DNA from: Novosphingobium kaempferiae
GTDB lineage: Bacteria; Pseudomonadota; Alphaproteobacteria; Sphingomonadales; Sphingomonadaceae
Length of the DNA stretch: 64,000 nt
Direction: 5' to 3'
Assembly (NCBI RefSeq): GCF_021227995.1
Contig: NZ_CP089301.1
Span: 3,844,001 to 3,908,000, forward strand
The notes beneath the pieces are model-generated. The model searched no databases, had not been told where the DNA came from, and saw nothing but the letters and a program-made list of their open reading frames with translations. Shown here piece after piece: positions 42,658 to 53,200 of the stretch. The stretch's first letter is position 1. Each line of letters opens with the position of its first letter. Position numbers and translations under genes: made by a program.

Positions 42658-44124
42658 ATGACCGGAATCAACCGCCGCCAGCTTGGCATGGGCCTTGGCG
42701 CCGCAGCGCTCGGCGCGGCGCTCGGCGGGCGTGGCGCCGCCGCGCAGGTGCAGGCATCCGCCGCCGCTGCGACAGGGCAGGGCGCTGATGCGCTGTCCTT
42801 CCCCGCCGACTTCCTCTGGGGCTGCGCCACCGCCGCCTACCAGATCGAGGGCGGCGTGAAGGAAGACGGTCGCGGCGAGACCAACTGGGACGTGTTCTCC
42901 CACACCCCCGGCAAGACCACCGATGGCGGCACCGGCGACGTCGCCTGCGACAGCTACCACCGCTATGCGGAGGACATCGCGCTGCTGAAGGCGCTGGGCG
43001 TCAAGGCCTATCGCTTCTCGGTCGCATGGTCGCGCATCTTCCCCAACGGTCGGGGCAAGCCCAACCAGAAGGGGCTCGACTACTACAACCGCCTGATCGA
43101 CGGACTGCTGGCGGCGGGCATACAGCCGCACATGACGCTGTTCCACTGGGACTTGCCGACCGGCCTCAAGGGCGGCTGGCAGTCGCGCGACACCGCCTAT
43201 GCCTTCGCCGACTACGCCGGGTACATGGCAGGCAAGGTGTCGGACCGCGTGAAGCACATCATGACGGTGAACGAACTGCGCTGCTTCACCGACCTGTCCT
43301 ATATGACCGGCGGCAAGGCACCGGGCCTCAAGCTGCCGATGGGCGAGGTCAATCAGGTGCGCCACCATGGCGTGCTTGCCCATGGCCTCGGCGTGCAGGC
43401 GATCCGCGCGGCGGCGAAGCCGGGCACCGAGGTCGGCCTTGCCGACAACGCGACGATCTTCGTGCCAGCCATCGAGACGCCCGAGCATATCGAGGCGACG
43501 AAGAAGGCCATGCGCGAAGAGAACGCGATGTTCCTCACCGCGATCCTCGAAGGCCGCTATCTCGACAGCTACCTCGCCGCACAGGGCGCCGATGCGCCCA
43601 AGGTGAAGGACGGCGACATGAAGGTGATCGGCAGCGCGCTCGATTTCGTGTCGCTCAACATCTACACGCCCAACTTCGTGCGCGCGGCGGATACGCCGAG
43701 CGGGTACGAGATCCTGCCGCACCTCGCCAATTCGCCGCGCATGGCCTCGCCCTGGCTCTACGTCGGGCCGGAGGCGCTGTACTGGGGCGTGCGCACCGTC
43801 AACGACCTGTGGCAGCCGAAGAAGATCTACATCTCGGAGAACGGCTGCTCGGCGGACGATCCGGTGGCGCAGGACGGCAAGGTCTACGACGCCGATCGCG
43901 TGATGTACCTGCGCAACTACCTGACGCACCTCCAGCGCGCCGCGCGCGAGGGGCTGCCGGTGAAGGGCTACTTCCTGTGGAGCCTGATGGACAACTTCGA
44001 GTGGGAGGACGGCTACACCAAGCTGTTCGGCATCCACCACGTCGACTTCAAGACGCAGAAGCGCACGCCCAAGCTCAGCGCCGACTGGTATCGCGAGCTG
44101 GTGCGCACCAACCGGCTGGTGTGA
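42658..44124 (+). CDS. GH1 beta-glucosidase (Tat-exported)
   Basis: A 488-aa enzyme with a twin-arginine signal (INRRQLGMGLGAAALGAAL), so likely folded before export to the periplasm. GH1 motifs are FLWGCATAAYQIEGG near residue 55, acid/base Glu206 in IMTVNELRCF (TxNEP in most members; here Pro is Leu) and nucleophile Glu394 in IYISENGCSADD; the C-terminus has GYFLWSLMDNFEWEDGY. GH1 enzymes remove beta-linked glucose, or related residues, from oligosaccharide ends. It lies between GH31 and GH39 genes and probably shares the GH31 transcript. Confidence 0.94.
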   Translation: MTGINRRQLGMGLGAAALGAALGGRGAAAQVQASAAAATGQGADALSFPADFLWGCATAAYQIEGGVKEDGRGETNWDVFSHTPGKTTDGGTGDVACDSYHRYAEDIALLKALGVKAYRFSVAWSRIFPNGRGKPNQKGLDYYNRLIDGLLAAGIQPHMTLFHWDLPTGLKGGWQSRDTAYAFADYAGYMAGKVSDRVKHIMTVNELRCFTDLSYMTGGKAPGLKLPMGEVNQVRHHGVLAHGLGVQAIRAAAKPGTEVGLADNATIFVPAIETPEHIEATKKAMREENAMFLTAILEGRYLDSYLAAQGADAPKVKDGDMKVIGSALDFVSLNIYTPNFVRAADTPSGYEILPHLANSPRMASPWLYVGPEALYWGVRTVNDLWQPKKIYISENGCSADDPVAQDGKVYDADRVMYLRNYLTHLQRAAREGLPVKGYFLWSLMDNFEWEDGYTKLFGIHHVDFKTQKRTPKLSADWYRELVRTNRLV

Positions 44125-44130
44125 TCGTGG

Positions 44131-44159
44131 CGCCGCCCCGGAGCATGTCCGGGGCGGCG
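44131..44159 (+). terminator. Terminator-like hairpin after GH1
   Basis: CGCCGCCCCGGA (44131-44142) pairs perfectly with TCCGGGGCGGCG (44148-44159) over a 5-nt loop, 6 bp after the GH1 stop. There is no U-run, so it may attenuate rather than end transcription. Confidence 0.5.
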
Positions 44160-44183
44160 TGGCGGCCATGTTGCAACGAAAAA

Positions 44184-44197
44184 TGATTGCGCTACCA
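44184..44197. promoter_or_regulatory. Candidate LacI-family operator 3
   Basis: TGATTGCGCTACCA matches TGNTNGCGNTNNCA. It sits 25 bp upstream of the GH39 start and after the GH1 hairpin, consistent with a second, separately controlled promoter. Confidence 0.6.
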
Positions 44198-44222
44198 TAA
44201 TTCGGCGCGGATGGAGGAGTGG

Positions 44223-45791
44223 ATGGTCAGGAACGGGTTACTCGCGGCAGCCGCGATGATCGCATCGGCGCAACCGGCGTGGGCGGCGCAGGCGCAGTCC
44301 GCGCGCGAGATCCGCATCGACGTCGCCGCGCCGACCGGGCCGGTGGACCGCTTCTTCGACCTCTCGGTCGGCTCCGACTTTCCGGGCACGCTGATCCGCG
44401 AGGACAGCCAGGCGCAGCTCAAGGTCGCCTCGGATGAGCTGGGCTTCCGCTACATCCGCTTCCACGACATCTTCCACGATGCGCTGGGCACCGTGCGCAA
44501 GGTGGATGGCAAGGTCGTCTACGACTGGACGAAGATCGACCAGCTTTACGACGGCCTGAAGGCCAAGCGCATCCGCCCCTTCGTGGAACTCGGCTGGACG
44601 CCCGCGGTCATGCGCACCTCGCCGCAGCAGCTGTTCTACTGGAAGGGCAACACCTCGCACCCCGACCCGGCGATGTGGCGCGATCTCGTCACCGCCTTCG
44701 TGACGCACATGCGCGAGCGCTACGGTGCCGAGGAAGTGCGCCAGTGGTACTTCGAGCTGTGGAACGAGCCCAACCTCGACGGCTTCTGGGAAAAGGCGGA
44801 TCAGGGCGCCTACTTCGCGCTCTATGCCGATACCGTGCGCACCATCAAGGCGATCGACCCGGCGCTGCGCGTCGGCGGCCCGGCGACGGCGGGCGCGGCG
44901 TGGGTGCCGGAATTCCTGAAATACGCCGCCGACAACAGGCTGCCGGTCGATTTCGTGGCGACGCATACTTACGGCGTCGACGGCGGCTTCCTCGACGAAG
45001 AGGGCAAGCAGGACACCAAGCTCTCCCCCTCGCCCGATGCCATCGTCGGCGACGTGCGCAAGGTGCGCGGCGAGATCGAGGCGTCGGCCTTCCCCGGCAT
45101 CCCGCTGTTCTTCACCGAATGGAGCACCAGCTACACCCCGCGCGACTTCGTTCACGACAGCTACGTGAGCGCGCCCTACATCCTGAGCAAGCTCAAGGCG
45201 ACTGAGGGGCTGGTGCAGGGCATGAGCTACTGGGCCTATACCGACCTGTTCGAGGAACCCGGCCCGCCGCCCACTCCGTTCCACGGCGGCTTCGGGCTGA
45301 TGAACCGCGAGGGCATCCGCAAGCCCGCGTGGTTCGCGTACAAATACCTCAACGCGGTGAAGGGGCAGGCGCTCGCCACCGGGGATGCGCAGGCGATGGC
45401 GGCGGCGGACGGCAAGCGCGTGGCCGCGCTCGTCTGGGATTTCCAGCAGCCGGTGCAGAGCGTCAGCAACAAGCCGTTCTACACCCGCCTCGTGCCCGCG
45501 ACGCAGAGCAGGCCGGTGACGTTCCGCTTCGCGCATCTGGCCAAGGGCACCTATCGCCTGCAGGTTCGCAAGACCGGATATCGGCTCAACGACCCGCTCT
45601 CGTCCTACATCGACATGGGGATGCCCGCCGCGCTCAGTCCCGCGCAACTGGAGCAGTTGCAGCGCGAGACGGCGGACAGGCCGGAGCAGGACAAGCCGAT
45701 CCGCGTCGGCAGCGACGGCACCGCGACGGTGGAGGTGGCGATGCGCAGCAACGACGTGGCGCTCGTCACGCTCGAACCTGCGGGCAAGTGA
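44223..45791 (+). CDS. GH39 beta-xylosidase-like glycosidase
   Basis: A 522-aa exported enzyme. The ATG at 44223 follows a strong GGAGGAG site and opens a signal peptide (MVRNGLLAAAAMIASAQPAW, cut near AWAAQA). The clan GH-A barrel has FRYIRFHDIFHDALG, acid/base Glu182 in YFELWNEPNLDGF and nucleophile Glu299 in LFFTEWSTSYTPRD, both typical of GH39; a C-terminal beta domain follows. GH39 members act as beta-xylosidases or alpha-iduronidases, the former favoured here because xylan/xyloglucan-type enzymes surround it. A GH43 gene starts 13 bp after its stop. Confidence 0.9.
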   Translation: MVRNGLLAAAAMIASAQPAWAAQAQSAREIRIDVAAPTGPVDRFFDLSVGSDFPGTLIREDSQAQLKVASDELGFRYIRFHDIFHDALGTVRKVDGKVVYDWTKIDQLYDGLKAKRIRPFVELGWTPAVMRTSPQQLFYWKGNTSHPDPAMWRDLVTAFVTHMRERYGAEEVRQWYFELWNEPNLDGFWEKADQGAYFALYADTVRTIKAIDPALRVGGPATAGAAWVPEFLKYAADNRLPVDFVATHTYGVDGGFLDEEGKQDTKLSPSPDAIVGDVRKVRGEIEASAFPGIPLFFTEWSTSYTPRDFVHDSYVSAPYILSKLKATEGLVQGMSYWAYTDLFEEPGPPPTPFHGGFGLMNREGIRKPAWFAYKYLNAVKGQALATGDAQAMAAADGKRVAALVWDFQQPVQSVSNKPFYTRLVPATQSRPVTFRFAHLAKGTYRLQVRKTGYRLNDPLSSYIDMGMPAALSPAQLEQLQRETADRPEQDKPIRVGSDGTATVEVAMRSNDVALVTLEPAGK

Positions 45792-45804
45792 GAGAGATAC
45801 GGGC

Positions 45805-47421
45805 ATGACCATCACCCGCCGCACCATGTTCCAGGGGGCGCTTGCCGGGGCCGCCGTGCCTGCGCTTGCAAACGCCCTCGGAACTGCCAAGACGCCCGCC
45901 GCGCCGCATTGGGGCACCGGCGCTGACGGCCAGCGCAAGGCGGATCTCGGCAACGGGCTCTACCGCAATCCCATCGTCTCGGGCGACCACCCGGACCCGA
46001 CGATCCTGAAGGATGGCGACGTCTACTACATGACGTTCTCGTCCTTCGATTCCTATCCGGGGCTGGTGATCTGGCGCTCGACCGACCTCGTCAACTGGGC
46101 GCCGGTCGGCCCGGCGCTGCACCGCAATCTCGGGACGATCTGGGCGGTCGATCTCGTCAAGCATGACGGGCGCTACTTCATCTACATCCCCGCCGACCCG
46201 AAGGGCGAGGGCTGGTCGATCTTCGTCATCTGGGCCGACGACATCGCCGGGCCGTGGAGCGAGCCCGTCGACCTGAAGATCAGCGGCTGCATCGACCCCG
46301 GCCACATCGTCGGCGAGGACGGCAGGCGCTACCTCTTCACCAACGGCATCCGCCGCATCCGCCTGACCGACGACGGCCTCGCCACCGACGGCCCGCTGGA
46401 GAAGGCGTATGACCCGTGGCGCTACCCGGACAACTGGGTGGTCGAGAACTTCGCCCCCGAAGGCCCCAAGCTGCTGCGCAAGGGCGAGTGGTTCTACCTC
46501 GTCACCGCGATCGGCGGCACGGCCGGGCCGGTGACGGGGCACATGGTCATCGCCGCGCGCTCGAAGTCGATCCATGGGCCGTGGGAGCACTGCCCACGCA
46601 ATCCGCTGGTGCGTACCGTCAGCACCGACGAACCGTGGTGGTCGCGCGGCCATGCCACGCTGGTCGAAGGCCCGGCGGGCGACTGGTGGATGGTCTATCA
46701 CGGCTACGAGAACGGCATGCGCACGCTCGGCCGCCAGACCCTGCTGGAGCCGATCGAGTGGACGGCGGAGGGCTGGTTCCGGGCAAAGGGCGGCGACCTC
46801 TCGCTGCCGCTGCCCAAGCCGAAGGGCGGCAGGCCGAGCCCGTCCGCGCCGGGCCTGTCGGACGATTTCGCGAACAACCGCATGGGCGTGCAGTGGAGCT
46901 TCCACGCGCCGAAGCGCGGCGAGGCGGAGCGCGCGCGGTATGAGCGGGGCGGTCTGGTCATCGCGGCGAGCGGGAAGTCGCCCGCCGACTCTTCGCCGCT
47001 GACCTGCCTCGTCGGCGATCGCAGCTATGAGGCGGAAGTCTCCATCGACCTCACCGGCGATGCCGAGGCGGGCGTGCTGCTGTTCTACAACCACAAAGCC
47101 TTCGTCGGCATCGGCTTCACGCCGGACAGGCTCAAGGTCTACGAATATTCCGAAGACCTGCCGTGGGCGGCGGTGCCCCATCAGGCGCGCAGCCTGCGCC
47201 TTCGCGTGACCAACGAGGAGAACGTGGTGACGCACCACTACTCCTACGACGAGGGGCGCACCTGGCAGCGGCACGGCACCCGCATGGAGGTGTCCGGCAT
47301 CCATCACAACGTCTTCGGCGGCTTTCTCAGCCTGCGCCTCGGCATCTATGTCGCGGGCGAGGGGCAGGCGAAGCTGCGGGACTTCCGGTACAGGGCTCTT
47401 GGCAGCGTCCGTACCGGCTGA
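45805..47421 (+). CDS. GH43-family glycosidase with C-terminal beta-sandwich (Tat-exported)
   Basis: A 538-aa enzyme with a twin-arginine leader (ITRRTMFQGALAGAAVPALA). The five-bladed propeller starts NPIVSGDHPDPTILKDGD (general base Asp64), with IDPGHIVGEDG (Asp164, pKa modulator) and NFAPEGPKLLRKGEW (catalytic Glu219). From about residue 340 a beta-sandwich domain (YEAEVSIDLTGDAEAGVLLF, HHYSYDEGRTWQRHG) resembles GH43 C2/DUF1349 modules. Family members act as beta-xylosidases, alpha-arabinofuranosidases or galactosidases. Last gene of the plus-strand glycosidase run, ending before a strong hairpin. Confidence 0.9.
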   Translation: MTITRRTMFQGALAGAAVPALANALGTAKTPAAPHWGTGADGQRKADLGNGLYRNPIVSGDHPDPTILKDGDVYYMTFSSFDSYPGLVIWRSTDLVNWAPVGPALHRNLGTIWAVDLVKHDGRYFIYIPADPKGEGWSIFVIWADDIAGPWSEPVDLKISGCIDPGHIVGEDGRRYLFTNGIRRIRLTDDGLATDGPLEKAYDPWRYPDNWVVENFAPEGPKLLRKGEWFYLVTAIGGTAGPVTGHMVIAARSKSIHGPWEHCPRNPLVRTVSTDEPWWSRGHATLVEGPAGDWWMVYHGYENGMRTLGRQTLLEPIEWTAEGWFRAKGGDLSLPLPKPKGGRPSPSAPGLSDDFANNRMGVQWSFHAPKRGEAERARYERGGLVIAASGKSPADSSPLTCLVGDRSYEAEVSIDLTGDAEAGVLLFYNHKAFVGIGFTPDRLKVYEYSEDLPWAAVPHQARSLRLRVTNEENVVTHHYSYDEGRTWQRHGTRMEVSGIHHNVFGGFLSLRLGIYVAGEGQAKLRDFRYRALGSVRTG

Positions 47422-47489
47422 CCGTCGCAGCGCAAGGCGACGGTCACGGCGCACCGCCCCCGAACCCTCCTCCGAAGGGGCGGTGCGCC
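47420..47489. terminator. Double hairpin between convergent GH43 and DUF885 genes
   Basis: GACCGTCGC (47420-47428) pairs with GCGACGGTC (47437-47445); then GGCGCACCGCCCC (47448-47460) pairs with GGGGCGGTGCGCC (47477-47489), followed by GATGATTTT. The second stem probably terminates both converging transcripts. Confidence 0.7.
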
Positions 47490-47536
47490 GATGATTTTCC
47501 CGGGGGCGAGGTCAGCGCCCCCGGATTGCTCCGCTA

Positions 47537-49378
47537 TCAGCCGGCCGACGCTTTGCGCGTCGATATCCAGTCGTCGACCACGCGTTCGAGCACGGTCAGC
47601 GGCATCCCGCCGCCTGCCAGCGCGGTATCGTGGAAGCCCCGGATGTCGAAGCGGCTGCCGAGCGCCGTCCGGGCCTTTTCGCGCAGGCGGGTCCACTCGT
47701 TGTGGCCGACCTTGTAGGCGCAGGCCTGACCCGGCCATGCGCAATAGCGGTCCACTTCCGAAGTCGCGCCGCCCTCGGCCCGGCCGGTGTTGTCGAGGAA
47801 GTAGCGGATCGCCTGCTCGCGGCTCCAACCCTTCGAATGGATGCCGGTGTCGATGACCAGACGCACCGCGCGGAACAGCAGGCTCTGGTAGAAGCCGATC
47901 CGGCCCAGCGGATCGTTGTCATAGGCACCGAGTTCATCGGCGAGCTGTTCGGCGTAGAGGCCCCAGCCTTCGGCGTAGCTGGAGAAGAACAGCAGGTTCA
48001 TCAGCTTGGGCGCCGCCGCGCTTTCCTGCTGCAGCGCGATCTGCAGGTGATGGCCCGGGATCGCCTCGTGATAGGTCAGGGTCGGCAGGCCGTACTTGGG
48101 CCAGTTGGCGGTGTCGGTCAGGTTGATCCAGTAGATGCCCGGCCGCGTGCCGTCGAGGCTGGGCGCATTGTAGTAGCCCTGCGATGCGCCTTCCTGGATC
48201 TCGGGCGGCACCCGCTTGATCTCGACGCCCGACTTGGGAAGGCGACCGAACGCCTTGGGCAGCAGCGCCTGCATCGCCGCCATCTGCGTGTTGAGGTGCC
48301 CGATCAGCTCGACCTTGGCGGCGTCCGTATTGGGGTAGACGTTGGCCGGGTCGGCGTTCAGCGCGGCCATGCGCTCGCCGACCGTCCCCTTGGTGAAGCC
48401 CTGCGATTTCAGCAGCGCGTCAGAGCGCGCCGTCAGGTCCGCGACCTGCTCCAGCCCGATGCGGTGGATCTCTTCGGCGGAGAGGCGGGTGGTGGTGATG
48501 TAGTTCAGGCTGTTGGCATAGTACTGCGCGCCTTGCGGCAGGCGCGATACCGAAGCCTCATGCCCGGCCTTGGGCAGCGCGGCCTGCAGGGCGTCGTTCT
48601 GGCGCTGCAGGGCCGGATAGACCCGCTCGGCGACCAGCTTCTGCACCCGTGCGCCCCAGTCGCCGGGGATGGAATTCTCCTTCGTGCGCCGCGCGATCGA
48701 TCCGACGAGCGTGGAGTCGGCGGCAGGCGTGCCCAGCATCCCTTTCTGGAGGCCGATGGTCTTGTTCAGGATGAAATCGGGCGGGATGACGCCGAGGCCG
48801 AAATCCTCCTGCATCCGGTCGGTCTCGGCGGCCAGCACGTCGGCGAAGTCGTTGACGCGCGAGACATAGGCCTCGGCATCTGCCGCCGTCTTGATGGTGT
48901 GCTGGTTGTCGAGGAAGTCCGCCGTGTTGAGGTAGGCGCCGCCGCCCTGGCTGACGCGATAGATCTGCGGCCATCCGCCCTGGCCATAGGGAATGGCGTA
49001 AGTCCTGATGACGGCGTCGAGGTTGGCGGCGATGGTGTCGTAATAGATCGCGTCCTGCGCATTCAGCGCCGCCCGGTCGATCGTGCCGAGCTGCTGCCGC
49101 GCGGTGCGGACCAGCTTGCGGTTCTTTTCCTCCTCCTCGCGGGTGGGGATGGTCAGGTGCGATTTCAGCGCGGCGCGGGCGCCGGTGTCGAGGCCGAGCT
49201 GCGTCGCCGTCTCGGGCGAGGCGTCGATCTGGGCGTCGAAGTACTTGTCCATGAACAGGGCGAGGGCGGGGTTGGAACCGGCCGAGGGTGCCGCTTTCCG
49301 AGCCAGTGCGGGACCGGCTGCCGCGGCGGCGGCGGCGCCTGCCGAAGCGGAAGCGAGGAAGTGACGACGATCGATCAT
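47537..49378 (-). CDS. DUF885-family exported putative metallopeptidase
   Basis: A 613-aa protein with a twin-arginine leader (MIDRRHFLASASAGAAAAAA). The DUF885 body contains the zinc-type motif LTYHEAIPGHHLQIALQQE (H-E-x3-G-H-H) at about residue 440 and a downstream Glu-rich helix, with SEGW-like AEGWGLYAEQLADELGAY. It probably acts as a peptidase or amidohydrolase in the periplasm; substrate unknown. It is convergent with GH43 and lies downstream of, and on the same strand as, the ThuA-like gene (72 bp). Confidence 0.88.
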   Translation of the reverse strand: MIDRRHFLASASAGAAAAAAAGPALARKAAPSAGSNPALALFMDKYFDAQIDASPETATQLGLDTGARAALKSHLTIPTREEEEKNRKLVRTARQQLGTIDRAALNAQDAIYYDTIAANLDAVIRTYAIPYGQGGWPQIYRVSQGGGAYLNTADFLDNQHTIKTAADAEAYVSRVNDFADVLAAETDRMQEDFGLGVIPPDFILNKTIGLQKGMLGTPAADSTLVGSIARRTKENSIPGDWGARVQKLVAERVYPALQRQNDALQAALPKAGHEASVSRLPQGAQYYANSLNYITTTRLSAEEIHRIGLEQVADLTARSDALLKSQGFTKGTVGERMAALNADPANVYPNTDAAKVELIGHLNTQMAAMQALLPKAFGRLPKSGVEIKRVPPEIQEGASQGYYNAPSLDGTRPGIYWINLTDTANWPKYGLPTLTYHEAIPGHHLQIALQQESAAAPKLMNLLFFSSYAEGWGLYAEQLADELGAYDNDPLGRIGFYQSLLFRAVRLVIDTGIHSKGWSREQAIRYFLDNTGRAEGGATSEVDRYCAWPGQACAYKVGHNEWTRLREKARTALGSRFDIRGFHDTALAGGGMPLTVLERVVDDWISTRKASAG

Positions 49379-49449
49379 GGAAGCTCCAAAGTGGCTTATG
49401 ACAGGAGCCTACGTCATGCTTCCCCGGAAAGGCAAACGCCGCCTGACGC

Positions 49450-50223
49450 CTACTTACGCTGCCCCAGCCCCGTCGCCGCCCAGTAGATGCCGCCCATCAG
49501 GTGCGAGAGGTACTGCGGATCGCGGTACATCTCCACGTCATGTCCCAGCGTGGTCACGAAGACGCGGCCCTTTTCCCACGGGTGATGCCACGCGATGGGA
49601 TGATCCCTGCCCATCGGCCCGGCGACCTGTCCCGGCCAGATGCGGGTGGGATCGTAGCTGCTCTCGTCGATGCCGAGCACGGTGTCGATGCGCACGTTGT
49701 AGGGGTTCGCGGTGACGTAGAACTCGTCGCTCCAGATCCAGCGGGCGGGCAGGCCGAAGGCGGCGGGAAAGCCGCTATCCTCCACCGTCACCACGCCGGT
49801 CTGGAGCATGGGATGCGTCACGAAGCTGCGGCCCACCATCTGCTCGTACCAGGGCCAGTCCTTCTTCGGCATGATGAGCGCGCGATGGACCACCACGGCG
49901 TTGCCGCCGCCGCGCATGTAGCCCTCGAACCCGGCGCGCTGCTTCGCGTCCAATTCCTCGCCGGGGGTGTTGAGGAACATGACGGCGGCATATTGCTTCA
50001 GGTCGCCCTCGAAGACCTCCGGCCGGTTGGTCCAGGTCATCTCGAAGGCGTGCAGCTTCGCCAGATGTTCCAGACTGTCGCGCGCGACCGGGATGTACTC
50101 GTAGTGGTACTTGTTCGGGATCGCGACGACGAGCAGCTTGTATTGCGGATCGGCCCATGCGCTCGCCGGGAGCAGGCTTGCGGGCAGGGCGAAGGCGAAC
50201 AGCGCCAGCAGGAAACGGATCAC
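49450..50223 (-). CDS. Exported ThuA-like protein
   Basis: A 257-aa protein. The GTG at 50223 with TGAGG upstream gives a signal peptide (MIRFLLALFAFALPASLLPA, ending SAWADP). The mature part has the ThuA (trehalose-utilisation, class-I glutamine-amidotransferase-like) fold: LLVVAIPNKYHYEYIPVARD, AAVMFLNTPGEELDAKQRAG, FEGYMRGGGNAVVVHRALI, and PIAWHHPWEKGRVFVTTLGH. ThuA proteins accompany sugar oxidoreductases in 3-keto-glycoside metabolism, though the reaction is not settled. It starts 8 bp after the stop of the first beta-helix/propeller gene, so the two are co-transcribed. Confidence 0.85.
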   Translation of the reverse strand: MIRFLLALFAFALPASLLPASAWADPQYKLLVVAIPNKYHYEYIPVARDSLEHLAKLHAFEMTWTNRPEVFEGDLKQYAAVMFLNTPGEELDAKQRAGFEGYMRGGGNAVVVHRALIMPKKDWPWYEQMVGRSFVTHPMLQTGVVTVEDSGFPAAFGLPARWIWSDEFYVTANPYNVRIDTVLGIDESSYDPTRIWPGQVAGPMGRDHPIAWHHPWEKGRVFVTTLGHDVEMYRDPQYLSHLMGGIYWAATGLGQRK

Positions 50224-50231
50224 GTCGGTCC

Positions 50232-53200
50232 TCAGTCGATGCGCGCCGCGTAGAGCGCGTGGTGCGTCAGGATGAACAGCGTCTTCCTGTCCGCGCCCCC
50301 GAACACCAGCTGGAGCGGGCGTTCGGGCACGTCGATCCGGCCGATCTCGCTGCCGTTCGCAGCGTAGACGAAGACTTGCCCGTTGGCGACATAGACGCGG
50401 CCCTGCGCATCGGTGGCGACGCCCTCGCCGCCGCGCTCGGCGAAGACCTTGAGGCCGGTCAGCGTGCCGCCCGCGCCGACGGTGCCGGTGTAGGTGCGGT
50501 TCTCCGATCCGTTGGTGACGAAGACCCGCTCGCCCGGCTTGCCCTGGATGAAGCCGTAGCTGTCCAGCGAGTCCGAGAAGCGCAGGCCGCGATGGTCGGT
50601 CGGGCCCTGCGCGAAGACGCGCCATGCGGGCAGCGCCACGCTGCCGTCGGGGGAGCGGTACTCCTGCGCCTTGGGCACGGCCATGTCGCGCGCGAACATC
50701 TGGGCCAGCGTGGTGAACTCGTAGGTCTTCGGGTCGAGCTGGTCCCTGAACTCGCCGTTGTTCCACCAGTTGACGGGCAGGACGGTGCTGGAGGTGCCTT
50801 TGGCGGTGGGCGTCGGCGCGATCACCGTGACCTCGGTATCCGGCGCGCCGGGCTTCACGCTGTAGACGGAGCCGTTGCGCCCGAAGGAGGACAGCACCAG
50901 CAGGTTGCCCGATGCGTCGACCATCAGGTTCACCGGATCGAGCGCGGCGTCGCGCACGATCTCCAGCCTGCCTGCGTCGGACCAGCTCCAGATGCGCTGG
51001 AAATGCCGGTCGATGAAGTAGAGTTTGCCGGCCGCGTCCACCGCGCCGCCGCCCGCGGCGTAGAAGCCATCCGCCAGCTTTTCCACTTTCGCGCCGCCGA
51101 AGGTGGAGGCGGCGACCGGCACGGGGCTCTGCACCACGTCGAGCACCGCGAACTCCCGCTCGCGCACGTCGATGCCGTGGGTGACGTCGCGGATGGCGTT
51201 CTCGAACGGGAACTTGGTGAGGCGCAGGAAGGTGGCGCAGCCATTCTCGTCGCAGGTGCCGACGCCGCTCTCGCCGTTCACGTGGACGTTGCGGAAGCGG
51301 ATGTCGTGCGAGTTATAGAGCGTTACCGCCGCCGGGGCGGGCTTGCGCGTGCGGGTGACGCGGTAGCCGTGGAAGTTGGCCACGAGGATATTGCTGGAAT
51401 TGCGGATCTCCAGCGCCACCGCGTCGCCGCTCTCCCCGGCCTCGCCCTCGGTCTGGGGGGCGAGGAGTTCCCAGTTGGACACGCGGTTGAGGCCGATCTC
51501 GGTGCGGACGTGGTGCTCGACCGAGGCCTGGATGAGCCGCCCCGGCGTCTGCGTGTCGGAGATGAGGATGCCGGGGTTGGCGAAAGTGCTGGGGCTCCAG
51601 ACGTTGGCGAACGTGCCGCCGCCGCCCTGCGTGACCCACAGGCTCGCGTACTGGCCGTCCCAGCGCTTCGCCGCGTCGGGGTCGGCGGTGGCGTTGTTGT
51701 TGTAGGGATCGAGGCGGGCGCCGTCGAAGGCGTTGGTGCCGTGGCCGTTCTGGAACTTGACGTCGTTGACCATCGAGTTCGCGCCCGCCTTCCACAGCAG
51801 GCCGGTGGCGCGCGGGTTCACGCCGCCGGTGTCGAGGCCGATGCCAGCGACGATGGCGTCGCCGCCGCTCGCGCTCTCGACCAGCGCCTTCGGCGCGCCG
51901 ACGCCCTGCCATGCGGGGGTGCCGTCGGGCAGGACGATGCGCGCAAGGCTGGGGTGGAGGCCGACGAGGACGGTGTCGGGCTTCATGCGCAGCGTGTCGC
52001 TGACGCGGTAGAAGCCCGCAGGCAGGTACACGACGCGGTGGCTGTCGATCGCCTTCTGGATCGCGGCGGTATCGTCGGTCGCGTTGTCGCCCTTCGCGCC
52101 GAGGATGCGCACGCTCACCCAGTCGGAGACCGGCGGAAGCGCGCGGATCGCCGGGGCGCCGGGCGAGGGCAGGGCGGTGAGCGCCTCGGCGTCCATCTGC
52201 GTCCGGTATTCGCCCATCTGGCCGAGCGCGGGCAGGGTCAGGCCGTGAGTGAAGGACGTGACATTGTAGGCTGCGCTCTTGCCTTTCACGGTCTTCCCGC
52301 TCTCCCGGAAGCGGGCGAAGACGGGGGTGTTCGCCGCCACCGTGTTCTGGAAGCCGACCTGCATGTAGACGCTGTCGGGGTTGGAGATGACGACGCCCGC
52401 CTTCGAGACGTTCTCGAACCGCACGTCCTGGCCCCAGAGCCAGTCGCCGTAGCCCTTGTCGATCTCGATCCCGACCGGCGTGTCGCGGATCGCGACGTTG
52501 AGCAGGGTCAGCCCCGCCTCATGCTCGCGGATGGCGGCGTCGCGCTGGCCTTCGAAAGTGGCGTCCACCAGCGCGAAGGGCCACGCGGGCGAGGTCTTCT
52601 CGGCCAGGATGCCGTAGCGACCGCCCTTGAAGTGCAGGTCTTCCGCCTCGTTGGCGACGTGGTAGAGCCCGGCGAGGCCCGAGCCGAGGTCGAAATCGAC
52701 ATGGCTGACGAAGCTGTGCTGGGCCGAGTGGAAGCGGATCGCGGTGGCGGCGGGGTTGCCGTCCATGATGCGGAAGTCGATGTTGCCGAGCGCCGAGTAG
52801 AACGTGCCGGGGTTGGCGTCCGCCACGTCCTTGTTGAACGGCACCGAGCCCGGCGGCGGGAACGCGACCTCGCGCGTGTCCTTGGGGTCGCGTTCGCGTG
52901 GCGAACCGGCGAAGACGAGCATGTGGCCGACGCCGCGCTGGAAGCCCGGGGTCTTCGCGCCGAGCACGATGACCGGGCGCTTCTCTCCGACGCCGAAGAT
53001 GCGCACGCCCGGCCAGAGGAACAGCGTGCGGCTGATGCGGTAGGTGCCTTGCGGCAGGAACACGATGCCCCCGCCGACGCCCTTGCCCGCCGGGCCTTGC
53101 GCGGCCTTGTCGATCGCCTGCTGGATCGCGGCGGTATCGTCCGCGCGCCCATCGCCTTTGGCAGCCACGGTGACGGCGGTGGGCTCGTCCGGCGCGACGG